Assembly: GCA_965221455.1 (NCBI GenBank)
Contig: OZ244890.1
Coordinates: 1,798,001 to 1,862,000 of the forward strand
DNA from: SMWN01 sp965221455
GTDB taxonomy: Bacteria; Pseudomonadota; Gammaproteobacteria; Eutrophobiales; Eutrophobiaceae
Direction: 5' to 3'
DNA: 64,000 nucleotides
The translations under genes were made by a program, and so were the position numbers. The notes beneath the pieces were generated by a model. That model ran no database searches and was not told where the DNA came from. It worked only from the letters and a program-made list of their open reading frames with translations. This document shows, piece by piece, positions 8,288-16,779 of this stretch. Each line of letters opens with the position of its first letter. Position 1 is the first letter of the stretch.

Positions 8288-9572
8288 CACCCAATCGGTA
8301 CTCGACATAAGTTTCGTCACGTAAATGTCTTAACCAGTTTTGATGTGCTTCTTCTGACTTTCTCCTGCGGATTGTTTCAGATACTTTTGTTCGCCTGGCG
8401 TTTGTTGTGTCATCATACTCTCTACGCTCAATGACCTGAAGTAGATGCCAACCGAAACGTGTGGCAAAAGGCTCGCTAATTTCACCAGGCTTGAGTTCAT
8501 CCATGACAATTTCAAATTTTGGTTCCAATTCTCCCGGGCTTTTCCAGCCAAGGTTACCTCCCAGAGCTGCACTACCAGTGTCGTCAGAATGTGCTTTGGC
8601 GAGATCCTCAAAATGATCTCCGCCCAGAAGACGTGTTCTTAGCTGTTCTAATCTGAGCCTGGCATCATCATCTGTAGTTAACTCACTAAGTTTAATCAGG
8701 ATATGGCGGGCATTTGTTTGCGTAATCATATATTTGTCACTACTTCGTATATCAGCAACTTTGACAATATGAAAGCCGCTGGGACTTTGGATCAGATCGC
8801 TAATGTCCCCCTTCTCCATAGTTGGAACCTGTGTGCTAAACAATGTCGGTATTTCGCTTTGTTTACGCCAACCGAGACTGCCACCTTCAAGTGCTCTTTG
8901 TCCGTCCGAGACAGTTGTGGCCAGTGTCACAAAATTTTGTCCCGCTTCCAGATCCTCGCGTACCTTTGCAGCAATCAGTCTTGCCTGTTTCTCTTCTTCG
9001 GGAGTTGGGGCCTCTTCCGGCAGGGAAATAAGTATATGTTGCAGGAGATATTCTGTTTCTGAAGTACCTTGTAATTCCTCATTTAATAGAGCGTTATCAA
9101 TTTCCTTGCTGGTGACTGAAATTCGGTTATCAACCTGACTCTGGCGTAACCGAGAGATGATTATTTCCTTACGTATATCTTCTCTAAACTGTTCGTAGTT
9201 AAGGCCGTCCTCCTCCAGCATCTCCTTGAATCCACTTAAACTGACATTGTTTTCCGCTGCGATATTACTGATGGTTCTGTTTAATGTCTCATCATCAACA
9301 CGTATACCGGTATTTTTCGCTCGTTGGAGCTGAATCTTGACCAGGATCATGCGTTCAAGCACCTGATTTTCCAGAACGCTTGAAGAAGGAATTTGCATAT
9401 TTTGCTCTCTCATTCTGGCAACCATGGAGCGTAACTCAGTGTCCAGTTCACTCTGCATGACAACGTCGTTCTCAACAACGGCAACGATACGATCCAACGG
9501 CACATCTGCAAGCGGGACAATTGTTTGTAACGCAAGAAAGCTGGCTAACAGCAGGTGGAAATAGAATTTCAA
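8280..9572 (-). CDS. surA: Periplasmic peptidyl-prolyl isomerase and chaperone SurA
   Basis: A 430-residue periplasmic chaperone that escorts unfolded outer membrane proteins, including LptD, to the Bam complex. A signal peptide covers about residues 1-23 (cleavage near PLADVPL). The SurA N-terminal chaperone domain occupies about 24-170. Two parvulin domains follow, opening at LLQHILISL and ARHILIKL. The C-terminal segment completes the chaperone module. It begins one base before the lptD stop region, in the conserved lptD-surA-pdxA order, so client and chaperone are co-expressed. Confidence 0.96.
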   Translation of the reverse strand: MKFYFHLLLASFLALQTIVPLADVPLDRIVAVVENDVVMQSELDTELRSMVARMREQNMQIPSSSVLENQVLERMILVKIQLQRAKNTGIRVDDETLNRTISNIAAENNVSLSGFKEMLEEDGLNYEQFREDIRKEIIISRLRQSQVDNRISVTSKEIDNALLNEELQGTSETEYLLQHILISLPEEAPTPEEEKQARLIAAKVREDLEAGQNFVTLATTVSDGQRALEGGSLGWRKQSEIPTLFSTQVPTMEKGDISDLIQSPSGFHIVKVADIRSSDKYMITQTNARHILIKLSELTTDDDARLRLEQLRTRLLGGDHFEDLAKAHSDDTGSAALGGNLGWKSPGELEPKFEIVMDELKPGEISEPFATRFGWHLLQVIERREYDDTTNARRTKVSETIRRRKSEEAHQNWLRHLRDETYVEYRLGDG

Positions 9573-9573
9573 C

Positions 9574-11832
9574 TTATAAATCGCTCTCGTAACCGGGAAT
9601 TCCCTGTTTTAGGAAGTCTGCTGTTTTACGACCGATACCGGAGAGACCTTTGAGTTCAACTTGCAAAAATACACCTGTATCAAATCTTCCGTTTATGTCA
9701 GTCAAGAATCTTCGGGCAACCGCTCGAAAGCTCCAGCAACATCTGTCATATTCAACACCACCAAAAATTTCCAATGATTTTTTCTCTGGTATAGCATGGT
9801 TCCACCTGCCGATCAGCCCCCAGTTCTGCTTGATTGGCCAACGAAATGAAATATCACTTTGTTCTATGTCTGTCAGGTTTAGGGTCCGACCGGAAAGGTT
9901 AGATGAAGTTCTACGAATACGGTAGCCAAAATTAACCACCTTCTTTGTCGCCGGTTTATACTGAATTTGCGCGAGTAATTTTTCTGTTTTGCCTGTATTG
10001 GGATTCCATTGCAGATCACCTCTGAAACGCCAGTGGTCAAGGAGTCCTGTACCAATTTCTGCAATGATTGGAGATATATTATCATCACGTATTGAATTGC
10101 CAGGTAGAATCACCTTCCTGTCACTCAGATAATAAATTTGCCCGAAACGCAGGTAACTTGCCTCTCTCCCGGTAGCCTGATCTATCAGGCGTGATGTTAT
10201 TGCTAATGTGAATTGATTGGCATCGCCAAGGCGGTCATTACCACTAAAACGATTAACCCTGAATAATGAATCAAAAGAAAAATCATACAAGCCAGTGTCA
10301 AAAACCGGTAAATTATTTTGTCCTTCTTGTGGAACGTAAAGGTAAAAAACTCCTGGCTCCAATGTTTGCAGAGATTTTTTTCCAAAAAGTGAAAAATCAC
10401 GCTCAAGGGAAACGCCACTGTCAATGCTTATTATGGGCAGTATTCGGTTGGGACCAGACTCAAAAGTGTCCGTATTGCGTAAGGAATATTGTGTGTATCG
10501 TAAACTGACTTTTGGCGTCGCGAATGTGGATGCTGTTTTATATGAGTAACTTATAGAAGGTGTTAAATCCAGTCTTGAACCGGTAACATCTTCGCTACGG
10601 TCAAAATATGTAAACGCAGAGGCAAGCGAATAATTAAATTTATTGTTGCCTTCGGGAGTGAATACATTGAAATTGATTTGCGGTAATCGCTTATATGGAC
10701 TACCGGCAGCAGTGATTGTTCGATCAACTGATTGATAATTTTGTAATGCTACACTGGCATTCCACCAACTTCCGTAATACGAAATATCTGCGCGTTGCTC
10801 AAGGAAACGTGTGCTGGTGATGTCAAGTGATGTGCCGAAATCCTCAAAGTATTCTTTGTCGGAGGCTCGATTATAATTGAGCGAAAAATTACCACCACGA
10901 CCAAAACCCAGACGATGTTTTAAACCAAGCAAATTTCTGTTTTTGTTACCAAATTTATTATCACCAGGGAGGTATTCCACTTTTAGTTCACTCTGACTGT
11001 TTTTTGACAGATGGCGAAGTTTACCTGCCAACATAACGCCGCTATCGGTGAGTATTCGGGGGGTCAGTGTAGCATCCATGTGTGGAGCTATATTCCAATA
11101 GAATGGTGTTCGTATTTCCAATCCATTTCTGTTCGAACTCCCCATGCCGGGTGTTAAAAATCCGGTTTTCCTTTTATCGTTTAGGGAGAAAGACACATAA
11201 GGACTATAGAAAACCGGTACATTCTTAATTTTAAGCACGACGTTCCTGGCGCTGCCCCATTCTTCGGAATGGTTCAGTTTAAGTTCTCCGGTAGATAGTT
11301 GCCAGAACTTATGCGCTGGATCACAAGTACTGTAGTCAGCATTTTTTAGCCTGGACTCAATGTCGAATATCATATCAATGTTGCTGCTTTTTCCACGACC
11401 GCGATTATCCTTGATGGTATATCTTACACTTTCGAATGCGCCGATGTCGGTATCGAAATTGAGATGTGCCTTGTCGGCTTCCAGATAGATGGATTCATCC
11501 CAATATTGCACATTGCCCTCCAGGTTGGAAGTATTATCAAGTTGGTTAAAATCAGCATAGTCTGAGCGGCTCTGTTGTTCCTCGCGTGTTATTTCAACGG
11601 TTCCTTTCAGCGTCGAAAAACCTTCTGTTTCCAGATCTGCGCTTTCTGCGGTTACATGTACATCTCCGGGGACCAGATCGGTTTCAACGATCGGTCGCAA
11701 AGGTATATCCAGGGAATCAGTGCATAAAGGTCGATTATATCCCGTAGTATCTGCTGAGACAGTGCCTGGTAGAAAAGATATAAGTACCGACAGAATAGGC
11801 CCCACGAGAAATTTAATGAATACTTTTTTCAC
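9574..11832 (-). CDS. lptD: LPS-assembly outer membrane protein LptD
   Basis: A 752-residue outer membrane beta-barrel that, with LptE, inserts lipopolysaccharide into the outer leaflet. An N-terminal signal peptide (residues 1 to about 27) is followed by an OstA/LptA-like beta-jellyroll region (about residues 55-190, with the VHVTAESADLETEGFSTL start) and a long C-terminal barrel rich in alternating aromatic strands. Single and paired Cys residues (CDPAHK; RCCWS) could form the interdomain disulfides known from E. coli. The start is a GTG. It heads the lptD-surA-pdxA-rsmA operon. Confidence 0.94.
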   Translation of the reverse strand: MKKVFIKFLVGPILSVLISFLPGTVSADTTGYNRPLCTDSLDIPLRPIVETDLVPGDVHVTAESADLETEGFSTLKGTVEITREEQQSRSDYADFNQLDNTSNLEGNVQYWDESIYLEADKAHLNFDTDIGAFESVRYTIKDNRGRGKSSNIDMIFDIESRLKNADYSTCDPAHKFWQLSTGELKLNHSEEWGSARNVVLKIKNVPVFYSPYVSFSLNDKRKTGFLTPGMGSSNRNGLEIRTPFYWNIAPHMDATLTPRILTDSGVMLAGKLRHLSKNSQSELKVEYLPGDNKFGNKNRNLLGLKHRLGFGRGGNFSLNYNRASDKEYFEDFGTSLDITSTRFLEQRADISYYGSWWNASVALQNYQSVDRTITAAGSPYKRLPQINFNVFTPEGNNKFNYSLASAFTYFDRSEDVTGSRLDLTPSISYSYKTASTFATPKVSLRYTQYSLRNTDTFESGPNRILPIISIDSGVSLERDFSLFGKKSLQTLEPGVFYLYVPQEGQNNLPVFDTGLYDFSFDSLFRVNRFSGNDRLGDANQFTLAITSRLIDQATGREASYLRFGQIYYLSDRKVILPGNSIRDDNISPIIAEIGTGLLDHWRFRGDLQWNPNTGKTEKLLAQIQYKPATKKVVNFGYRIRRTSSNLSGRTLNLTDIEQSDISFRWPIKQNWGLIGRWNHAIPEKKSLEIFGGVEYDRCCWSFRAVARRFLTDINGRFDTGVFLQVELKGLSGIGRKTADFLKQGIPGYESDL

Positions 11833-11851
11833 CGTTATGTATGATTTCTCA

Positions 11852-11866
11852 ACGCCTAAAAGGCGT
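11852..11866 (-). promoter_or_regulatory. Small hairpin in the lptD 5' leader
   Basis: A perfect six-base stem (ACGCCT / AGGCGT) with an AAA loop lies about 20 bases upstream of the lptD GTG. It could tune translation or be the remnant of an upstream terminator. Only the inverted repeat is seen; the role is inference. Confidence 0.3.
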
Positions 11867-12250
11867 CTTCCCTAAAACATGGACGTGCCAAAATAATGCA
11901 CATGAGTAATTTTGTAACTTTTTGATTATAGTGTGATCTTGAAACTCGTGATAGCTTCAATATATGAGATTTCCGGATATTCTTAAATGCTACACCACGC
12001 AAAATATGTAATAAGGTTTATTAATATTAAAATGTATCTCATTAATTTCAAAGGGTATCGATGCTCATTAATGTAGATATAAAACTTCGATGACAGGAAT
12101 TTAGTACTGTCGCGTTATTTCCCAAAGCTCACACGTGGTTCTCCGGCATTGATTACTGGAGATGAATGATGAAGAAAGCGGCAAAATCCAGGTCACGTCG
12201 GCGGCATAACAAGTGATGATGACTGTCGACCAATGAGTGCGATCATTGCA
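11867..12250. other. Intergenic region upstream of lptD
   Basis: No supported gene. The left half is AT-rich and probably holds the lptD promoter, but I could not place -35/-10 boxes with confidence. The right part borders the repeat field that starts at 12251. Confidence 0.3.
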
Positions 12251-12272
12251 CCGTCATTGCGAGCTTCCCCCC

Positions 12273-12492
12273 GTCATTGCGAGCGAAGCGAAGCAATCCA
12301 GATTAAACAATATCTTCATATAAATTGTTCCATTCCGGATTGTGTTTTTCAATCAGGGCAGGTTTCTTTTTGCGGGAGTCAGCTTTAATTTATTTTTCTC
12401 TGGCAATGGCATTTTGCATATCTTCAAATATTTCAAGGTATCCTGGCTTATCTTTAAAGTTTACTGGATTGCTTCGCTTTGCTCGCAATGAC
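12273..12492 (-). repeat. Inverted-repeat cassette, copy 1 (carries a GIY-YIG fragment)
   Basis: A 220-bp unit bounded by 29-bp inverted ends, left at 12273-12301 and right at 12464-12492 (one mismatch). The ends are the palindromic-repeat type GTCATTGCGAGCGAAGCG. Together with short flanks, 12251-12497 is almost identical to 12841-13087, an offset of 590 bases. The interior encodes on the minus strand the C-terminal part of a GIY-YIG nuclease family protein. Confidence 0.75.
12303..12463 (-). pseudogene. GIY-YIG nuclease C-terminal fragment, copy 1 (with stop)
   Basis: Translates like copy 2 (EIFEDMQNAIAREK ... NPEWNNLYEDI), the C-terminal end of small GIY-YIG domain proteins. The Gln codon after AREK (CAG in copy 2) is TAA here, so the frame is broken. 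The N-terminal catalytic half with the GIY...YIG motif is missing and replaced by the inverted repeat. It is not functional as a nuclease. Confidence 0.65.
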
Positions 12493-12514
12493 GGCAGGGG
12501 GCGATGTTTTCAAT

Positions 12515-12642
12515 CGGTCTCATGGATTGCTTCGCTTCGCTCGCAATGACAGCAGGGCGGTCTCATGGATTGCTTCGCTTTGCTCGCAATGACGGCAGGG
12601 CGGTCTCATGGATTGCTTCGCTTTGCTCGCAATGACGGCAGG
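12515..12642. repeat. Three tandem 43-bp repeats
   Basis: Three head-to-tail units of 43 bases, each containing CGGTCTCATGGATTGCTTCG followed by a GCTCGCAATGAC end of the palindromic repeat. Short frames through these repeats are not real genes. Confidence 0.7.
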
Positions 12643-12730
12643 GGTTGATGCTTTCAGGCGGTCACATGGAATGCTGGAAGCTGGTTGCGGTAATGTCTGT
12701 ATTGTTTGTGGTGATGTTGTAAGTCGTCAT
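12640..12730. repeat. Direct duplicate of 13130-13220
   Basis: The roughly 90 bases beginning GGGTTGATGCTTTCAGGCGG and ending near GTAAGTCGTCAT recur almost unchanged at 13130-13220. With the cassette copies this indicates a segmental duplication of about 490-590 bases followed by local expansion or deletion of the tandem units. Confidence 0.7.
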
Positions 12731-12760
12731 TTTTTTCCCGTCATTGCAAGTTCTGTCTCC

Positions 12761-12860
12761 CCGTTATTGCGAGCTTCCCCCCGTCATTGCGAGTTTCCCC
12801 CCGTCATTACGAGCTTCCCCCCGTCATTGCGAGTTTCCCCCCGTCATTGCGAGCTTCCCC
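12761..12860. repeat. Five tandem 20-bp repeats
   Basis: Five consecutive 20-base units of CCGTCATTGCGAGCTTCCCC with single-base variants lead directly into cassette copy 2. One such unit also precedes copy 1 at 12251-12270. There are no unique spacers between units, so this is not a CRISPR array. Confidence 0.8.
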
Positions 12861-12862
12861 CC

Positions 12863-13082
12863 GTCATTGCGAGCGAAGCGAAGCAATCCAGATTAAACAA
12901 TATCTTCATATAAATTGTTCCATTCCGGATTGTGTTTTTCAATCAGGGCAGGTTTCTTTTTGCGGGAGTCAGCTTTAATCTGTTTTTCTCTGGCAATGGC
13001 ATTTTGCATATCTTCAAATATTTCAAGGTATCCTGGCTTATCTTTAAAGTTTACTGGATTGCTTCGCTTCGCTCGCAATGAC
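12863..13082 (-). repeat. Inverted-repeat cassette, copy 2 (carries a GIY-YIG fragment)
   Basis: Same 220-bp unit as at 12273-12492. The terminal 29-bp inverted repeats (12863-12891 and 13054-13082) are perfectly complementary here. Confidence 0.75.
12893..13053 (-). pseudogene. GIY-YIG nuclease C-terminal fragment, copy 2 (open)
   Basis: About 53 codons, open from the right inverted repeat to a stop just before the left one, ending NPEWNNLYEDIV. This matches the C-terminal third of small single-domain GIY-YIG proteins (family knowledge: a REKQIK...KK.ALIE..NPEW.DL pattern). The catalytic first half is absent, so I call it a gene remnant carried by the repeat cassette. Confidence 0.65.
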
Positions 13083-13236
13083 AGCAGGGCGGTCTCATGG
13101 ATTGCTTCGCTTTGCTCGCAATGACGGCAGGGGTTGATGCTTTCAGGCGGTCACATGGAATGCTGGAAGCTGGTTGCGGTAATGTCTGTATTGTTTGTGG
13201 TGATGTTGTAAGTCGTCATTCCCTCCCCCCTGCAAC

Positions 13237-13282
13237 CCCTCCCCCTGCGGGGTACTCCCCCCCTGGCAGGGGGAGAGCTTTA
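13237..13282. repeat. GC-rich palindromic repeat (also at 23085-23134)
   Basis: The sequence around CTGCGGGGTACTCCCC and GGCAGGGGGAGAGCTTT recurs between the two giant genes. It behaves as a dispersed REP-like element of this genome. Confidence 0.6.
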
Positions 13283-13312
13283 GCGAAGCAATTCAGACGA
13301 GTTGCAATCAGC

Positions 13313-13342
13313 ACCTGGATTCCTGCTTCCGCAGGAATGACG
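13313..13342. repeat. Short palindromic repeat with TCCTGCTTCCGCAGGA core
   Basis: A near-perfect inverted repeat (GGATTCCTGC / GCAGGAAT) of the dispersed intergenic type seen in many proteobacteria. It lies directly beside the truncated end of the IS3 element. Confidence 0.55.
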
Positions 13343-13372
13343 AGGTGACTGTTGCGATAAGCCCTGCTGGCT

Positions 13373-13794
13373 ACTGACAATCATCGCCGTCACTTTGACG
13401 ATAATGTGCTCTTAACTGCTCGACCATCATAACGACCTCATCGAGTCCGACATTAAGAGCGCGGTAGCCTTTTTTAGAATGTCTTTCTCCCGTTCTAGCC
13501 GCTGATTATGTGCTTCCAGTTCTTGTATCCGTTGCTGCTCCCCTGTGAGAGCTTTACTCCCAACTGGCGTTTGCCCTTGCCGTTCGTTCGTCAACTGCTC
13601 AACCCAACGACGCATCGCTGTAGCTCCTACCCCCACCGCAATACAGGCGTCAGTGATGCTGTAGCCCTGGTCTAATACCAAACTGGATGCTTCCTGTTTG
13701 AATTCCGGTGTGAAATGTCTTCGTTTTTGCATTCTTCGTACCTCTCCGATGATAAATAGTATCACCTGGCAACTGGTACGGATTTATTAGACCA
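13373..13794 (-). mobile_element. Truncated IS3-family element
   Basis: The 5' end of an IS3-type element. The terminal TGGTCTAATAAATCC begins at 13794 (minus strand), followed by orfA, then only about the first dozen codons of orfB (a MVEQLRAHY-like start near 13420) before homology stops around 13373-13385. The right end and nearly all of the transposase catalytic gene are missing, so it cannot move on its own. It interrupts a TonB receptor gene at its left end. Confidence 0.75.
13427..13732 (-). CDS. IS3-family transposase OrfA
   Basis: A helix-turn-helix protein that binds the element ends. The N-terminus MQKRRHFTPEFKQEA and the segment GYSITDACIAVGVGATAMRRW form the HTH. A leucine-zipper-like coiled coil (QRIQELEAHNQRLEREKDIL) and the KKATALLMSDS end follow, as in other IS3 OrfA proteins. 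I chose the ATG at 13732 because a GGAGAGG site precedes it; the frame reaches 13765. The partner OrfB is truncated. Confidence 0.85.
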   Translation of the reverse strand: MQKRRHFTPEFKQEASSLVLDQGYSITDACIAVGVGATAMRRWVEQLTNERQGQTPVGSKALTGEQQRIQELEAHNQRLEREKDILKKATALLMSDSMRSL

Positions 13795-13987
13795 CTACAA
13801 CATGCTTGTGGGTCAGCTCTTCCTGACTGATGAAGTCTACTGATCCTGCAAGGTCGCTAACGGGTGAATCTTTTTGTTTGCCAATGACGGACACAGTGTC
13901 TAAATGAGGTTCCCTGGCGTAGGCACCGAAGTTAAAAAGTGGGAGAATCATTAGTGTAGCTACACTAAATGCGATATGTTTCTTCAT
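13795..13987 (-). pseudogene. TonB-dependent receptor, N-terminal fragment
   Basis: A signal peptide (MKKHIAFSVATLMILPLFNFGAYA) is followed by the start of a plug domain (DTVSVIGKQ ... GSVDFISQEELTHKHV), typical of TonB-dependent outer membrane receptors. After about 64 codons the frame runs into the IS3 end and stops. The barrel and the rest of the plug are gone. Substrate unknown. Confidence 0.7.
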
Positions 13988-14180
13988 AAGTTATGGCTCT
14001 GGCAGTATAAATATATTTACGCAAAGCAAATTGCGTCGCGCACCAAGTTGATGCGGCTTATGAAAGCAGCAATCCGGTGTTTGTGAAATTTACGGTTCCT
14101 GGCTGAGACGAGAGATATCTACAAGACACTATTAACTGTGTCTTTGGTTTCTTACACTTCACCACCTCCAGCATGAGGGC
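13988..14180. other. Leader region of the broken TonB receptor
   Basis: Non-coding. It contains a seven-base hairpin (AAGACAC / GTGTCTT) near 14121-14142. I looked for a cobalamin riboswitch because TonB receptors often have one, but the conserved core is not recognisable. Confidence 0.3.
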
Positions 14181-15308
14181 CTATTTCACTTGATTAAGTT
14201 CACAGCTATCAAGTTCTGAACCTGTATAGGTTTCAATTCGGTTTCTGCCATTATTCTTGGCTTGGTAGAGTGCGCGGTCTGCATATTCTAGAAATGCAGA
14301 AGTGATTTCTTCGGTATTCCCTCTATGTTGATCTGACTTAAGGGTATTGATACCGATCGATATCGTGACAGTAATATTTCCATTTTGGGAAGTGGTGAAT
14401 GTCTTTTTTTCAACCGTTTTCCTGATCCGTTCTGCTATTTCAGTCGCTTTTTCCCTGTTTTTATATGAAAGCAGTACGACGAATTCCTCACCACCGTAGC
14501 GTGCAACCACATCTGTACTACGTAGCAGTTCACGTATAATTTTTGCAACTCCCTTGAGGATATTATCTCCGGTACGATGCCCATAACTATCGTTGATATT
14601 TTTAAAATGATCGATATCAATGAACAGGCAACTAATGTCTACATTTTTACGGATCACAGCCGTCACTTCCTCGATTACGCGTTGGTCAAAAAATCTTCTG
14701 TTATTTATTCCGGTCAAAGGATCTATCAGACCGAGGTATTGAAGATGTTCTCTGGTAATGCTTATTTCCAGGCTGACAGAAATGATAGCAGCCAAATGCT
14801 GCAGGAAATCTGTCGCAACGTTCTCATTGGAGCTATTACTGACAAGTTTGCCAATGTTATAACTTCCGATAAGCTGATTGGATCTACTTAATGGAAGTAG
14901 CCAGATATCTTCAGGATTATTAATTTTTTTGGAGAAGAGCAGGTTATGATCGTCATCATCATACAATCCTAAAACCGGAAACAATTGTTGATGGTGTATA
15001 TTTTTCAGGGCATCACCGGAAGTTATGAAAATTAATTCCGGGTGCTCGGATAATTTAAATTTGGAAAGTTCAAGCAGGCGCTGGATCTCATACTCCGGGT
15101 CAACCAATGTAAGGGTGACGGTGTCCCATCCAAATTTATCACAGCCATTGTTAAGCAATATATATATCAGTTTCCCCAATGATTTTGCATTCATGAGTTC
15201 AAGCTCAAATTCCTGGAATTTTTTCAGTGTTGTTTCGTTACGTGCAGCTTCTTTAAGCAGTGCCTCGAATCTACTCTGCAATTCCTGAGTTGCCTCTTCA
15301 ATACCCAT
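14181..15308 (-). CDS. Diguanylate cyclase with N-terminal GAF-like (DUF484-type) domain
   Basis: A 375-residue soluble enzyme making cyclic di-GMP from two GTP. Residues about 1-40 are a coiled coil, about 40-190 a GAF/DUF484-like sensory domain, and about 205-365 a GGDEF domain that starts at DPLTGINNRRFFD. The active site is GGEEF, preceded five residues earlier by RSTD, which fits the inhibitory I-site RxxD. The CLFIDIDHFKNIND metal-binding segment is intact, so it should be active and product-inhibited. There is no membrane segment. It lies 17 bases after the CDP-alcohol phosphotransferase gene and may be co-transcribed with it. Confidence 0.9.
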   Translation of the reverse strand: MGIEEATQELQSRFEALLKEAARNETTLKKFQEFELELMNAKSLGKLIYILLNNGCDKFGWDTVTLTLVDPEYEIQRLLELSKFKLSEHPELIFITSGDALKNIHHQQLFPVLGLYDDDDHNLLFSKKINNPEDIWLLPLSRSNQLIGSYNIGKLVSNSSNENVATDFLQHLAAIISVSLEISITREHLQYLGLIDPLTGINNRRFFDQRVIEEVTAVIRKNVDISCLFIDIDHFKNINDSYGHRTGDNILKGVAKIIRELLRSTDVVARYGGEEFVVLLSYKNREKATEIAERIRKTVEKKTFTTSQNGNITVTISIGINTLKSDQHRGNTEEITSAFLEYADRALYQAKNNGRNRIETYTGSELDSCELNQVK

Positions 15309-15325
15309 AATGAATTATGGTTTTT

Positions 15326-15880
15326 TCAAGCGTGACCATGTGAGTAAGGTAAATGCAAATTAAACCGGATTACAGGCGCGAAAAGGTATAAAACATCGTC
15401 GAAGTCGAAGCCGGCAAATCCGGCGTAGGCTTTTTCCCCGGTTTCTTTTTTAGCTTGATCAGTTCTTTCTGCAAGGATTCCAGCAAAAATGACTCCGACT
15501 GTTGCACTGATCCCCATGACTATTATCCATATCCCGGGCTTCATATTCCAGAAAGCGGTTTCCCTTAGACCAATGCTAATACCGAGAAAAAACAATGCGG
15601 TGACAAATACATCCGAGAAGTAATCATATTGATGTCCCTTTTGGCTAGTCCTGTCGCTGATGCGTGCCAGTTCACCATCTGCGCGATCCAAAAATGCAGA
15701 CAGTATCCATAGAAAACCGCCATGGAAATTTGATTCTGCTGTGCCGATGGCAAACAGGACGCAGGCGACTGTGCCGGTAATTAATCTCACCGTCGTTATA
15801 TGCTTGGGTGTAACGGGAGTATTGACAAGCGGCAGAACACACATGCGTGCCATTCCATGCGTCCACGAATCACCGACCAT
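15326..15880 (-). CDS. CDP-alcohol phosphatidyltransferase family protein
   Basis: A 184-residue integral membrane enzyme that transfers a phospho-alcohol from a CDP-linked donor to an acceptor alcohol. The full signature D-G-x2-A-R-x8-G-x3-D-x3-D is present in DGELARISDRTSQKGHQYD followed by YFSD. About five hydrophobic segments are visible. It is on the short side for the family. The neighbourhood (a second family member at 16780 and a broken hopanoid gene between them) suggests a polar lipid modification locus; substrates cannot be assigned. Confidence 0.85.
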   Translation of the reverse strand: MVGDSWTHGMARMCVLPLVNTPVTPKHITTVRLITGTVACVLFAIGTAESNFHGGFLWILSAFLDRADGELARISDRTSQKGHQYDYFSDVFVTALFFLGISIGLRETAFWNMKPGIWIIVMGISATVGVIFAGILAERTDQAKKETGEKAYAGFAGFDFDDVLYLFAPVIRFNLHLPYSHGHA

Positions 15881-15901
15881 GGTTAAATACTACTATGATT
15901 C

Positions 15902-16640
15902 ATGAAAACTTGTTAACTCGATTGAGAATTTTTCAATAATCCGTTTGATACGTGGGTGAATGAGTGCCTTGTATTCTGCTTCAAATTCATAATCTTTGGC
16001 AGCCGAGTCAATACCATCATTTTCAATGTTTCATGGGGGACATTGGCCTTTGCGTTGCAGGACCATGTGATACCCAGCTTGCCGATCTCTCTAGCCAGGG
16101 CTTCAACATGTGCAATATTGTCAGTCAGCGTGTCATCATCCAGGATAAATCCCGATAAACAGCCTGCCAGTACGCTGATGCCCAACATGACGGCGATCGC
16201 CAGTTCGTTATCCAGTGCGAGGTAAATAAGCAGTAATGTTCCGGCAAAGGCCCACACTGCAACCGCCATTGCCTGCACGGTCTTGTCGACCAACACCGAA
16301 GCGCTGGCACTAACACCACTGCTTCCCCATAGTGTGATCAATCTGGCTTTAGCAATTTCTCCACCAATAGTTGCAACGGGTAAAAGAGTATTGATGGCTC
16401 GACCAATCCAGAGTGCCTTAAAAGTATTGCTGTAAACTTTGGTGTATGCTGCTTCGGAAATAGCATACGCCAGGAAATGGTTGCAGCAATCAGGCAAGGG
16501 AACCAGACAATGGGCAGGAGGAGTAATTCCCGGCCAGAAGTGGCCAACAGATCAAAAATATCACCAATGCCCTGCCATAGAATTAAAACAACGAAGATCA
16601 ACAGCCCCGATATAAGGCCGACAAGTGGAAGTGTGTGCAT
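15902..16640 (-). pseudogene. Composite remnant: hpnL (frameshifted) fused to an hpnJ piece
   Basis: Reading leftward, 16640 to about 16150 matches the hopanoid-associated membrane protein HpnL, but the frame breaks in an A/T run at 16420-16423: the N-terminal part (LVGLISGLLIFVVLILWQG ...) is in one frame and ALWIGRAINTLLPVATIGGE in another. At 16146 the membrane sequence stops abruptly and continues in frame into 44 residues of the hopanoid radical-SAM protein HpnJ (DDDTLTDN ... ITWSCNAKANVPHETLK). From about 16012 a third, unidentified C-terminal piece follows in a shifted frame (AAKDYEFEAEYKALIHPRIK). The HpnJ assignment rests on remembered family sequence. The locus is a deletion scar, not a gene. 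Confidence 0.7.
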
Positions 16641-16779
16641 AACGTTGTTCGGGAAATTTATCTGGAAAGCATCATAACACCGAAGAACGTGATTATGATT
16701 GAAACACGATATGATATGACGTTCCAGTTATGAAAATGGTGCAGCGTTTCGTGCCTGTTACGGAGAAGAATCAGGAAAA

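Noticed and set aside
12761..12860. Possible CRISPR array
   Set aside because: Units are contiguous 20-mers with no unique spacers and no cas genes are nearby.
12325..13348. Plus-strand ORFs through the repeat field (WIASLRSQ, FALLAMT type)
   Set aside because: These peptides are translations of dispersed palindromic repeats and are widely mis-annotated; no ribosome sites or domains.
13988..14180. Cobalamin riboswitch before the TonB receptor fragment
   Set aside because: An AGCCAGGA-like end is present, but the B12-box core and conserved stems are not.
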